This document shows positions 37,534 to 45,058 of a stretch of DNA of 64,000 nt, piece after piece. The DNA comes from Bacteroidota bacterium (GTDB lineage Bacteria > Bacteroidota > Bacteroidia > UKL13-3): assembly GCA_027488905.1 (NCBI GenBank), contig JAIYAT010000035.1:496001-560000 (forward strand). Reading direction: 5' to 3'. Both the position numbers and the translations under genes were made by a program. The notes below the pieces were generated by a model. It searched no databases and was not told where the DNA came from. It saw only the letters and a program-made list of their open reading frames with translations. The first letter of the stretch is position 1. Each line of letters begins with the position of its first letter.

Positions 37534-38502
37534 ATGAAATTATCTAATTTAGCAATTATTTTTTACATTACCCTATTAATGGTTTCTTGTTCGAAAGGTG
37601 AAGATGCAACAAAAACTGAACAAAAAATTGAAACTCCAAGTGCAAGACAGCAGGCCATTAATGATTACCAGAATATGTTTGTTGCAGCGAAAGTGAACAA
37701 TTTTACATGGAATGGAAACACGAGCAATTGCACAGCAGGAACTTTATCCAAAGAAGTATTAGATAAAGCTTTACTGCGCCTACATTACTTTAGAAAAGCA
37801 GCAGGTCTTTCAAACAATGGGATAGTTTTTTTAAACGATTTAAATAATAAATCGCAACAAAACGCTTTGATGATAAAAGCAAATAACAAACTAGATCATT
37901 TTCCTACCTCAGATTGGAAATGCTATACTGCTGAAGGAGCAGAGGCTGCGCGATATGGAAATATAGCCTATGGTTTGAGTGATGTTGATAATATTGACCT
38001 TTGGATTGAAGATGAAGGTAACAACAATAAAGAGGTTGGACATAGAAGATGGATGTTGTTTTCAAAAGCAACTAATTTTGGATTTGGATGCACAAATAGC
38101 ACTGGAACACTTTGGGTGATAAACTCCGGAGCATCAAAAATTCCATTGCCAGCTTCTACTCCTAAATTTATAGCATGGCCTCCAGCCAATTTTATACCTA
38201 GTGCGGTTGTATACCCGCGCTGGTCATTTTCAGTTCCAGTATCCAGCTATCCTTTTCAAGTGGATTTCAGCAAGGCAACTGTATCCATGACTGATGCCGC
38301 AGGAGTAGCAATTCCCTTGCTTATAGAGTATGCAAATACCATTCAATCCATTTACGTGGGTGATAACGCCATCGTTTGGCGCCCAAGTGGTATTAAGCTA
38401 AATAGCAAAGAAGACCAAAAGTATAAGGTTAATATCTCGAATGTAATGGTTGAAGGAAATCCAAAAAATTACTCATACGAAGTCACCATCATCAATCCAT
38501 AG
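37534..38502 (+). CDS. CAP-domain lipoprotein
   Basis: 322-residue lipoprotein (signal ending LLMVSCSKG). Residues about 70-200 fit the CAP/SCP-PR1 fold: LRLHYFRKAAGL, NDLNNKSQQNALMIKANNKLDHFP, DLWIEDEG, VGHRRWMLFSKATNFGFG, where the last block is the conserved CAP signature with His. A C-terminal Ig-like beta domain follows (FIAWPPANFIPSAVVYPRWSFSVP, YKVNISNVMV). Bacterial CAP proteins are often extracellular and of unknown activity. The reading frame is intact. Confidence 0.75.
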   Translation: MKLSNLAIIFYITLLMVSCSKGEDATKTEQKIETPSARQQAINDYQNMFVAAKVNNFTWNGNTSNCTAGTLSKEVLDKALLRLHYFRKAAGLSNNGIVFLNDLNNKSQQNALMIKANNKLDHFPTSDWKCYTAEGAEAARYGNIAYGLSDVDNIDLWIEDEGNNNKEVGHRRWMLFSKATNFGFGCTNSTGTLWVINSGASKIPLPASTPKFIAWPPANFIPSAVVYPRWSFSVPVSSYPFQVDFSKATVSMTDAAGVAIPLLIEYANTIQSIYVGDNAIVWRPSGIKLNSKEDQKYKVNISNVMVEGNPKNYSYEVTIINP

Positions 38503-38740
38503 GATGATATTGTAAATACAGGAAGAAAATCACACGCTTTTTTCGATAGCGGTCATTTGGAATTTAGAACTAGAAAGAGAGATTATTGGGTTTGGAGAAC
38601 AAGTGCTAGTCATCAGTCCTAGGAGATTGGCCTTAAAAATTCAACTAAGCTAACAGCAGACTTTAGAAAATTATGGGTACTGGGGTAGTTAGTATGGCTA
38701 GTTATTTAAAGCTTTAAAAGGAAAACCTATTTGGTACAAA
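38503..38740. other. Intergenic region, no recognised content
   Basis: A 238-base gap between a plus-strand CAP-domain gene and a convergent FISUMP gene. I see no gene, strong hairpin or repeat in it. Confidence 0.5.
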
Positions 38741-39418
38741 TCAATCTTTAATACAACGAATATAACGACAACCTTCTTCTGTACCACGATCTGAAAAAGC
38801 AGCGCTATAATCATGTAACAGCGCGATACCAATTTGAAAACTGTTACTGGTATCAATTTTAGAATTCCAGAAACTAATGTTAAAACCAATGGCCCCAGTG
38901 TGTCCCGGAAGTCCAGTTCCTCCTGGTAGTGCATTAAATCCAAATGCATCAACCCCTCCAGTATTTGGTTTTTGCCATAATTGTGTTCCTTTAGCCTTTA
39001 AATTTCCGCCAGCGATTGAATCTCCACCACAATAATTAATGAGTTGGTTCCACTCTGCAATTGAGGGAATATGCCATCCGGGAGGACATGCGCTTTGAGC
39101 TGCTACCCAATTGTATGCCACGCCATATGTTGAATAATTAAAGGTGTTTTTTGCCTCTGAAACCTGATCCTCCTCATAACCGGCTACACAATAATAAGGC
39201 ATAGTTTGAGAATATTGCCTCCATTTAATCATATAAGGCAGGTACCTAAGATTTTCAGCCATCCAAGTTTGGGAACCAATTTTTACAGTTTTATAGACTG
39301 TCCCATCCCTAGGGTCTTTATATTGATTAGCCAATTCTTCTTTTTTGCAAGCACTAAGCGTTAAAAGCAAAATAGAAAGCATGAATAAAACACGATTTAT
39401 CAATTTATTAATTTTCAT
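38741..39418 (-). CDS. FISUMP-domain lipoprotein, second paralogue
   Basis: 225-residue predicted lipoprotein (signal ending LLLTLSACKK). FISUMP motifs: DPRDGTVYKTVKIGSQTWMAENLRY, CPPGWHIPSIAEWNQLINYCGG, FNALPGG, and the last residues YIRCIKD, which match the other copy at 35034-35687. An inserted loop (MPYYCVAGYEEDQ) is absent from that copy. The two share signal type and architecture but differ clearly in sequence, so duplication is not recent. Function unknown. Confidence 0.83.
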   Translation of the reverse strand: MKINKLINRVLFMLSILLLTLSACKKEELANQYKDPRDGTVYKTVKIGSQTWMAENLRYLPYMIKWRQYSQTMPYYCVAGYEEDQVSEAKNTFNYSTYGVAYNWVAAQSACPPGWHIPSIAEWNQLINYCGGDSIAGGNLKAKGTQLWQKPNTGGVDAFGFNALPGGTGLPGHTGAIGFNISFWNSKIDTSNSFQIGIALLHDYSAAFSDRGTEEGCRYIRCIKD

Positions 39419-40046
39419 TTTTCAGAAGATATATTTTCAAAAATAATTCAAATGCTAACATAAATAAAACTAATTGTTTCGATCAAAAATTTAAGGATTT
39501 TATGGTTTCCGATTAAATGGTCTATGTCCAGAACTTTGTAGGCTAAGCTAAGTTGGACCTATTTTAAATGGGCTAGTTTTTCTTTATCCATGTCGTCACT
39601 AAAATTACTGCCAATGTCAGCGTCCAAAGTGTTGGGATGCTGGTGAAAACCGCCCCTACTCCTATTCTTTAAATGTAGTAATTAAATCAATTAAAAATGA
39701 ATTGCTAAAGGGGTAATAATGGTTGAACCAAAGTGCTTAATACAATGGTTTTGGGGTGGTTTCGGGTTGAACCAATTAGAAATGAAGGGAGTAAGTTGTG
39801 CTTTTAAAAGCTCCATAGGAGCGTTCTGTTTGTAGGAAATGATTTGTATTTAAACAAAGCTCCGTAGGAGCGTTCTGTTGTTAAAATAGATGTGCATCCT
39901 AGTTTCCAAAGGGATTTTTTATAAGGCTAGCCGCCGAAGGTAAACTTGAAGGACCAAAGAATTCTTTTAGTATGCTTCAAGAAAAGAGATAGGAACTGCA
40001 AAAACTAACTTCGGAACACGAAACACTGCCTATTGCAAATGTGCTG
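39419..40046. other. Non-coding accessory stretch with short repeats
   Basis: A 628-base gap between the FISUMP and Sel1-repeat genes. It holds two GGTTGAACC sites (39721-39729, 39765-39773), two copies of an AGCTCC-x-TAGGAGCG repeat (39809, 39858), and the downstream side of the cassette-like junction after the Sel1 gene (40009-40050). I see no gene. Confidence 0.55.
39809..39879. repeat. Pair of short direct repeats with internal palindrome
   Basis: Two 22-base copies, 39809-39830 and 39858-39879, differ at one position: AGCTCCRTAGGAGCG followed by TTCTGTT. CTCC-GTA-GGAG is a small hairpin. The AGTAGCTCCGCACC units of the tandem array at 45867-46394 share only the AGCTCC core. They look like members of an interspersed non-coding repeat. 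Confidence 0.6.
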
Positions 40047-40060
40047 TTAGTGGCTGGTGT
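40009..40060 (-). repeat. Cassette-end (attC-like) sequence after the Sel1-repeat gene
   Basis: GTTAGTGGCTGGTGT (40046-40060, plus strand) matches the inverted upstream end of the same gene (40785-40799) at 13 of 15 positions. The gene's TAA stop codon lies inside this core. Bases 40012-40050 match 41895-41933, the same place after the SIR2-like gene, at 31 of 39 positions. The full fold on the downstream side is not evident. Confidence 0.5.
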
Positions 40061-40745
40061 TCTTGTCATTCTTAGGTGTCCTTCCGATAATTATTAATAT
40101 TTCCTGTGCACTTCTATGGTCACCGTCTTTGTCTGCCAACTCTAAATGAAATCTTGCTTTGTCAATGTCTTTTTTAACTACTTCACCTTCTAAGTAAATT
40201 TTCCCAATCATATAATTTGCCTCGTCAACCTCATAAGGTGTCACGTTTGGCAACGCAATTGATTTGAAAATTTCTAATGCCTTCAATTTGTCTTTGGTCA
40301 CTCCAACCCCGTGATAATAACACATTCCAATTGTCAATTCTTGAAAGAACTCTTCATTTCGATTTGCTTTCACATAATGGTCAAAAGCCTTTTCAAACTC
40401 TTGCCTGTTCCTATATTCAAGTCCTAAGCAATAGGTGGCATCTTTGTCTCCATTGTTCATTTCCTCCTCATATAATTTCATACCTAATTCAATGTCAAGA
40501 ACACCAGGTGGGTTATTTCTGTCTGTCAAGTAGTGAGCATAACTGATTTTTGCTTTTTTGTGTCCATTTTCATAAGCCTTTTTTGTCCAACTAAAAGCAC
40601 TTTGTATATTCTTTTTTACAATTTCAAGGTTGTCAATATTCAGTCCGTTTTCATAAATAGTCGCAACTTCAAATTGAGCAGAAGTGTCGCCTAATTCTGC
40701 CTTTTTCAAAAGGTCATTCCATTTTTCAGTTGTATTTATGTCCAT
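40047..40745 (-). CDS. Sel1-repeat (TPR-like) protein
   Basis: Cytoplasmic 232-residue protein with no signal peptide. It consists of helical Sel1-like repeats: AELGDTSAQFEVATIYENG, AYENGHKKAKISYAHYL, GDKDATYCLGLEYRNRQEFEKAFDHY, IGMCYYHGVGVTKDKLKALEIF, EANYMIGKIYLEGEVVKKDIDKARFHLELA. Such repeats mediate protein-protein contacts; no enzymatic domain is present. It is flanked by matched inverted GTTAGTGGC ends, 40 bases before the start codon and overlapping the stop codon, as in a single-gene cassette. Its role as an accessory gene is unknown. Confidence 0.8.
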   Translation of the reverse strand: MDINTTEKWNDLLKKAELGDTSAQFEVATIYENGLNIDNLEIVKKNIQSAFSWTKKAYENGHKKAKISYAHYLTDRNNPPGVLDIELGMKLYEEEMNNGDKDATYCLGLEYRNRQEFEKAFDHYVKANRNEEFFQELTIGMCYYHGVGVTKDKLKALEIFKSIALPNVTPYEVDEANYMIGKIYLEGEVVKKDIDKARFHLELADKDGDHRSAQEILIIIGRTPKNDKNTSH

Positions 40746-40784
40746 TTATCAGAATTTGTTTGTCTGTCACCGGTCTGCTGCGTT

Positions 40785-40799
40785 ACACTTGCCACTAAC
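40785..40799 (-). repeat. Upstream matched end of the Sel1-repeat cassette
   Basis: On the minus strand it reads GTTAGTGGCAAGTGT, 40 bases before the start codon at 40745. It matches the inverted end at 40046-40060 at 13 of 15 positions. CCGTTA here is complementary to TAACGG beyond the downstream end of the neighbouring unit (41378-41383 side), as expected for the two arms of one attC-like junction. Confidence 0.5.
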
Positions 40800-40921
40800 G
40801 GCAGAGTGTGAAAAAACCTCTCCACACTGTTTAGTGTAAAATTATTGAAAAGGGAGTGATTAAGCAAGTAGCTGTGTATTTAAATTTGCTTCAACAAAAG
40901 AGGTATGAACTATATTTAAGG

Positions 40922-41128
40922 AAGTAACCATGGGCAGTTTGAGTTTAGTTGATAGTCGGCCCGTTTTTTATTTCCTATTGCAGTCAGTTTACCCCTAACC
41001 TATATTTTTCCATCCGTTAACGAAACTTCCTTCAACAACTGTGGCATTTTATTCCTTCACGGTTTCTTCACCGTAGGGGTAATAAACTTGATGCACATAT
41101 CTCCTTCAGCAAGGGACTTTTTATCCAT
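40922..41128 (-). pseudogene. Remnant of a type I restriction subunit R (hsdR) N-terminus
   Basis: Reading from the ATG at 41128 in one frame gives MDKKSLAEGDMCIKFITP, then, after an in-frame TGA, RNKMPQLLKEVSLTDGKI, then, after a TAG, VRGKLTAIGNKKRADY. This follows the start of EcoEI-type HsdR proteins as I remember them (xxKKxLSExDICxKFITPA, QLREEVxFTDGKI, VRGKLTxRGxxKRADYxL). About 69 codons remain, with two stops and no frameshift. No hsdM or hsdS is nearby. It marks a former restriction locus or captured fragment. Confidence 0.75.
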
Positions 41129-41382
41129 TAGTTAATTTAAATAGGGTTCAGCAAAATACGAATCTTATTATTGGGTTGAAAAAAAATGGATTTAATGAGT
41201 TTGTGAAAGGTTTTTTCTTTTGAATGGCTTGTCTAAAAAGCCATTTTAGTGCTGTTTAAGACAACCAGTTTTAACACTAAATAAAAAATTAAATGCGCTT
41301 AAATCTCAGACAAATACATCTATTTTTAGGAAAAAGAAGTTGGTTTTTAAAGTTTGAAAGAAGTTGTGCAACAGCTACCACC

Positions 41383-41399
41383 GTTATGCGCATACCAAT
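41383..41399 (-). repeat. Downstream matched end of the small-protein cassette
   Basis: GTTATGCGCATACCAAT on the plus strand matches, inverted, the upstream end of the same gene at 41800-41816 at 16 of 17 positions. It lies 15 bases beyond the stop codon of the 41415-41786 gene. Confidence 0.55.
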
Positions 41400-41414
41400 T
41401 TACGAGATATGCTT

Positions 41415-41786
41415 TTAGTAATGAAAATAATATGAATCAGTCTCTACTCCATCATCAAGCATTTTAACTTCAACATTAAGAAGTTCATTCTCTAGATATT
41501 TCCTTTCTGAAATATCAATAAAATCCAAATCCAAAGAACTCAACGAAGTATTAATTCTATCTAAATTAATTAGCTCATTGTTTTTTAAAAAGTCAATTGT
41601 TTTTCTGACACTCTCGCTTGGAACATTCTCTTCGGTCATATGCCAAATAAAATCTTGCTTTTCTTCAGAATCATTTAAATCATATATAATTGTGCCTATA
41701 ATTTTGTTATAATCAATATGACTCCAATGGATTTTCTGTGAACCAATGGCTCCGAGAAATGATTCTAAAAATTTCTTTCTTTTCAT
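41415..41786 (-). CDS. Small unknown protein in a cassette-like unit
   Basis: I do not recognise this 123-residue protein. It starts MKRKKFLESFLGAIGSQ, has no signal peptide or clear membrane segment, and is rich in acidic residues after residue 35 (DLNDSEEKQDF, LSSLDLDFIDISERKYLENELLNVEVKMLDDGVE). The pattern suggests a mixed helical cytoplasmic protein, perhaps with immunity-protein-like character, but nothing proves that. The ATG is 14 bases from a matched inverted end (41800-41816) and the stop codon 15 bases from the other (41383-41399), which supports it as the gene carried by a cassette. Confidence 0.55.
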   Translation of the reverse strand: MKRKKFLESFLGAIGSQKIHWSHIDYNKIIGTIIYDLNDSEEKQDFIWHMTEENVPSESVRKTIDFLKNNELINLDRINTSLSSLDLDFIDISERKYLENELLNVEVKMLDDGVETDSYYFHY

Positions 41787-41799
41787 TTAATATATTTTT

Positions 41800-41943
41800 A
41801 TTGGTTTGCGCATAACCTTTACAGATTTGGGCAAGCTTTACAGCACAAAAGTTTTTTGGGAGAACTAAACTTTCGACTACTACAAGATTGTCTGCGGAGT
41901 GCGAAACCCCGCCTACTGACAATGTGCTGTTAGCTGATGTGCC
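41800..41943 (-). repeat. attC-like junction between the SIR2-like and small-protein units
   Basis: Read on the minus strand, this starts with the downstream end of the SIR2-like unit (GGCACATCAGCTAAC, 41929-41943) and ends with the upstream end of the small-protein unit (GTTATGCGCAAACCAAT, 41800-41816). Inner arms are inverted: AGCTAACAGCACA near the first end and TGTGCTGTAAAGCT (41834-41847) near the second. A second nested pair ATTGTC/GACAAT surrounds a GC-rich core. This architecture, ends plus nested imperfect arms of about 140 bases, is what integron attC sites look like. The cores are GTTA rather than strict GTTRRRY. Confidence 0.5.
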
Positions 41944-42013
41944 TTTTTTCATTTGAAATGTTGTCGGTGTAAAGTCCTAACCATAAGTAAGTGAAAGTCC
42001 AATACTCCGTTGT

Positions 42014-43096
42014 TCAGTGTTCATTTGGAATGTGAAAAGTAGAAAGATTATACACGGGTTTTGTTATTGCTCGTAAGTTTGGATTTATACCGTCAAGTTT
42101 GTCGAGCAGTTCATCCATTTCATCTTTCGGTGCTTGGTAATAAATCTTTTTAAGTTTAGGAATGTTCTCGAAAATTTGTCTGTCAACTATTTTATTGAAA
42201 GTCGGAAACGAATAACCGATAATTACAAGAATGCTTGTTTCTTCCATTATCCGTTTTGCAAATTGTCGGGTTTCATTTACAATAGGTTCGTTCTCCCAAG
42301 CAAAAGAGAAAAGTGGTTTATTAAAAGAACGATGATAATTCTTCTCTAAAAGTTCAACTAAGAATTCTAGGTTGTCCACGAGTTTATGCTCTCTCAAGTC
42401 AAACAGGTTATAGTATCTCTTTGCTGTGTAGTCGTCAATTAAACCTGCTGTTCCATTTAGTTTTAGGATACATGATTTTTTGATGTCAAATTTCTTTTGA
42501 GGGGAGGGAAAAACTTGCAGGTTCTGTTGGGATAATTCTAAGCTGTAATTCTTTACATGAGAATATGATGATTCAAATTGCATATCATAATTCCATGAAA
42601 GAATTTTTATATTTTCAGGTAGAGTTCCGTTTGTTTCTGTTAAGTAGTCTCCCCAAAAAGTAATATACCGTTTGTCAATGTTTGTTTTAATCATCACTTG
42701 CAACTCTTCTTCTAATTGAAGTCGTATTGGTGGTAATATACTGTCGTCGTATTCATCAGAAAAAAACAACATTTCTTCAGGCTTTACGAGTTGCTCAAAA
42801 ATTATGTAGCTACTTAAAAGTGCTTTTAGTCGTAAGAGTTTTATTTGTGCATCTGGTCCACCGTTGATTGAAAGTTCCCTTGCGTAAGCGTCAATTGAAG
42901 TTCGTTTAGTTTCTATACCTATTAACTCGTGAAGGTCTTTAATAAATTGGTTAGTAAACTTGTGCTTTAGTTTTCCATCAGTAAGTTGTATTTCTAAAAA
43001 AGTTCTGAATGCCCTCATGCGGTCATTCATTGTTCTGATTAGAGGCAAACTGTAATAGCTTGCTCCTGCACCGATAAAGTATGTGATGTTCTCCAT
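42014..43096 (-). CDS. SIR2-like domain protein, possible anti-phage effector
   Basis: 360-residue cytoplasmic protein. The N-terminal ITYFIGAGASYYSLPLI is the NAD-binding GAGxS motif of SIR2-like domains; ILSWNYDMQFE (N169) matches their conserved (T/W)NYD; VIIGYSFPTFNKIVDRQIF matches the late GYSxxD block. Many SIR2-like NADases act in defence systems such as Thoeris, where the Asn and a later His are catalytic. Here the position of the His (usual LHG) reads KLNGTAG, with N214. That could mean loss of NADase activity or a subfamily with altered chemistry. No partner gene is fused or adjacent in an operon; it sits in its own cassette-like unit, between ends 41929-41943 and 43163-43177. Confidence 0.75.
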   Translation of the reverse strand: MENITYFIGAGASYYSLPLIRTMNDRMRAFRTFLEIQLTDGKLKHKFTNQFIKDLHELIGIETKRTSIDAYARELSINGGPDAQIKLLRLKALLSSYIIFEQLVKPEEMLFFSDEYDDSILPPIRLQLEEELQVMIKTNIDKRYITFWGDYLTETNGTLPENIKILSWNYDMQFESSYSHVKNYSLELSQQNLQVFPSPQKKFDIKKSCILKLNGTAGLIDDYTAKRYYNLFDLREHKLVDNLEFLVELLEKNYHRSFNKPLFSFAWENEPIVNETRQFAKRIMEETSILVIIGYSFPTFNKIVDRQIFENIPKLKKIYYQAPKDEMDELLDKLDGINPNLRAITKPVYNLSTFHIPNEH

Positions 43097-43384
43097 GTAA
43101 TTCTAAAAGTCTTTTTGTATTCAGTTCATATTTTGTAGAAATGTTAAGGTTAGAAGTTCGCTGGCATTGTAGCTAACTATTCAATACCCAAAACTATAAC
43201 AGTTATCAAAACAAACCTACCTAATTCACCTCGATCAAAAAATACCCATAAGTGGGTATATTTTAAAATAGAAATATTTTTAAATAAATAGAAGTTTTCT
43301 ACTAGCAATTGAAGGTTCCGTTCAACCGGAGTTTCATGGCTTGGCTTGCAACCACCATGAAACTCTAGCTGTTAGGGGTAGTTT
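43097..43384. other. Junction region between the DUF262 and SIR2-like units
   Basis: A 288-base gap. It holds the upstream end of the SIR2-like unit (43163-43177), a perfect 11-bp hairpin (43329-43365) and the downstream end of the DUF262 unit (43371-43387). No gene is present. Confidence 0.5.
43163..43177 (-). repeat. Upstream matched end of the SIR2-like cassette
   Basis: On the minus strand it reads GTTAGCTACAATGCC, 66 bases before the start codon. The other end of the unit, GTTAGCTGATGTGCC at 41929-41943 on the plus strand, matches at 11 of 15 positions, with the first seven and last four identical. Confidence 0.45.
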
Positions 43385-43387
43385 TTA
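43329..43387 (-). repeat. attC-like end and hairpin after the DUF262 gene
   Basis: GTTAGGGGTAGTTTTTA (43371-43387, plus strand) is the inverted match, 16 of 17, of 44957-44973 upstream of the same gene. Next to it lies an 11-bp perfect stem GAGTTTCATGG (43329-43339) / CCATGAAACTC (43355-43365) with a 15-base loop, followed by GTTGAAC on the minus strand, a perfect GTTRRRY match. Confidence 0.55.
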
Positions 43388-44947
43388 TATTATGCTTCTT
43401 GCCTTGTCTGTCAGTATTACGACACGCTTAGCAATAAAATCTTCATAAGTCAAGTCTAAAGAGTCTGTCGGGCAAATTGCTCTTTCCATTACATTTGCTA
43501 AAGCACCTGGATTAATAAGAGCTTTATAAGTTTTTGGATCTTTATTCTTTATTTTTTGATTATCACCAGAACTTAAAAAGCAAAAGTTCGCAATCATATT
43601 GATTTTTTTACTGTCAACTTTTAAGTCTTGAAGGTGCTTTTTAGGAAAAATGTGATGAAATTCATTTCTATTTACTGTCTTAAGCACCTCACTTAAAGAT
43701 ACATTTGCCCCAGAAAGGAAAGATAATGGATTTTGATATGCAAGGAATAAAACAAATGTTTTTGAATTTACTGAGCCAATGTTGAACTGATTGTTCTGGA
43801 AGAATTCGTTTGTAATTTCACAGTCGAATTCCGCAATTAATTGATTCTCATCTGAGCTCAATTTTTTCATTAAGGCGATGTCTTGTTTGTGTTTGTCTGT
43901 AATACCTCCTGTATATCTGCGTGAGAAATTGGAACGCCAAAACCATTTTATTAATTGTTCTCTTTGTTTATGCGTAACATTTTTACCATTTACTTTATCT
44001 GTCGCAAAAAAGTATGACAACGATACAAGCATTGAAGGATAAGGCAGCCAGTCTAAAGAATAAACATTTAATTCATTACGAAGAAAGTCAACTGCACCTT
44101 TAATGCCGTTTTTTATCCGTTCAAAATTTTTACGAACGTCTTCTCCTTTTAAGTTTATTATTGAAGAAGGAGACGCTTCCTCTTTTATTATACCACTACA
44201 ACACTTTAATTGCAAATCTTTGTCATCTGAAATATTCCCAAAGCCAAAGGGCTGCATTTCTGCAGCCAATTCTGAGAACTCTTCTTGTAAGTCGAAATCA
44301 GAACTCCAACTCCATGCAGTTAAAAGTTGATAAGTGTCTAATGGTTCACCCGCTCTATTTATTCGTTCAAAAATAATCGCAACACTTTCTTTGTCATCTG
44401 TTTCAATTTCCTGAGATGGAAGGTTGAATTCCAAAAACTTTTGATATACCTCAGTAATTAATTTTTGTTTTGATTCATCTAATTTACTTACATATTTATG
44501 AAAGTCAAGTGGTCGTAAAATTGCATTCATAGGGAAATGAATATTCTCGTCTACTTGGTCATTTTTGATTGCAATAAAACAAGGTTCTTGTATTTGTCCT
44601 GCTTTAGAGAAGTCAAAATATATATCAATCCATTCGTAGTTGTCGTCTGGGCTTAATTCAGTCTGAAATACACTAAACAATGAAGTAATCCGCTGTTGGC
44701 CATCCAAAACATAATATATTGGATGGTCTTTTTTAGGTTCAGGTACTGTGAAATTACCTAATGTTTTTTCTGTCTCAAGACGTTCGTGTGTCTTCCACAA
44801 AAACACTGTCCCGATAGGAAAATTCTTATAGATACTATCCAAAAGAAATGCGACTTGATTCGGTGACCAAACAAAACCGCGTTGGAAAGCAGGAATTCTG
44901 ATTTCTCCTGAAATGACTCTGTCAATTATTTTTCTTATTGTTATCAT
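43385..44947 (-). CDS. DUF262/HNH nuclease-like protein (GmrSD-type)
   Basis: 520-residue cytoplasmic protein. The N-terminal DUF262 domain has the ParB/Srx-like core: IPAFQRGFVWSPNQVAFLLDSI and YVLDGQQRITSLFSVF, with DGQQR at 82-86, the motif tied to nucleotide binding in GmrS-type proteins; FERINRAGEPLD also fits. The C-terminus has an HNH-like (DUF1524-type) nuclease motif, RNEFHHIFPKKHL (H431-H432), with NMIANFCFLSSGDNQKIKNKDP downstream. Related proteins restrict modified DNA (GmrSD, BrxU) or work with phosphorothioation systems (SspE). Intact frame; likely a defence gene. Its ends are a 17-bp inverted pair, 43371-43387 and 44957-44973. Confidence 0.85.
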   Translation of the reverse strand: MITIRKIIDRVISGEIRIPAFQRGFVWSPNQVAFLLDSIYKNFPIGTVFLWKTHERLETEKTLGNFTVPEPKKDHPIYYVLDGQQRITSLFSVFQTELSPDDNYEWIDIYFDFSKAGQIQEPCFIAIKNDQVDENIHFPMNAILRPLDFHKYVSKLDESKQKLITEVYQKFLEFNLPSQEIETDDKESVAIIFERINRAGEPLDTYQLLTAWSWSSDFDLQEEFSELAAEMQPFGFGNISDDKDLQLKCCSGIIKEEASPSSIINLKGEDVRKNFERIKNGIKGAVDFLRNELNVYSLDWLPYPSMLVSLSYFFATDKVNGKNVTHKQREQLIKWFWRSNFSRRYTGGITDKHKQDIALMKKLSSDENQLIAEFDCEITNEFFQNNQFNIGSVNSKTFVLFLAYQNPLSFLSGANVSLSEVLKTVNRNEFHHIFPKKHLQDLKVDSKKINMIANFCFLSSGDNQKIKNKDPKTYKALINPGALANVMERAICPTDSLDLTYEDFIAKRVVILTDKARSII

Positions 44948-44956
44948 GTCTTTCTT

Positions 44957-44973
44957 TAAAAATTACCCCTAAC
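44957..44973 (-). repeat. Upstream matched end of the DUF262 cassette
   Basis: On the minus strand GTTAGGGGTAATTTTTA, 9 bases before the DUF262 start codon. It matches the inverted end at 43371-43387 at 16 of 17 positions. Confidence 0.55.
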
Positions 44974-45058
44974 TAAACCTATCTGCGCTAAAAACCACTT
45001 TTTACTTTATTAGAAACCAAGCCTATTCGAAATTTACTAGGTATTTATTATTGTTAAT

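Larger units (their letters stand above)
40746..41414. other. Non-coding accessory stretch with restriction-gene relic
   Basis: A 669-base gap between two cassette-like genes. It carries the upstream end of the Sel1 unit (40785-40799), an inverted repeat AGTGTG...CACACT (40805-40828 region), the hsdR relic (40922-41128), an 8-bp hairpin AATGGCTT/AAGCCATT (41223-41245) and the downstream end of the next unit (41383-41399). No intact gene is present. Confidence 0.6.

Noticed and set aside
40922-41128. A working type I restriction system
   Set aside because: Only an N-terminal fragment with two in-frame stops remains; no modification or specificity gene is nearby.
41713-41952. Open reading frame of 79 codons on the minus strand
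   Set aside because: It runs through the attC-like junction and out of frame into the 41415-41786 gene; the open frame follows from the repeat sequence.
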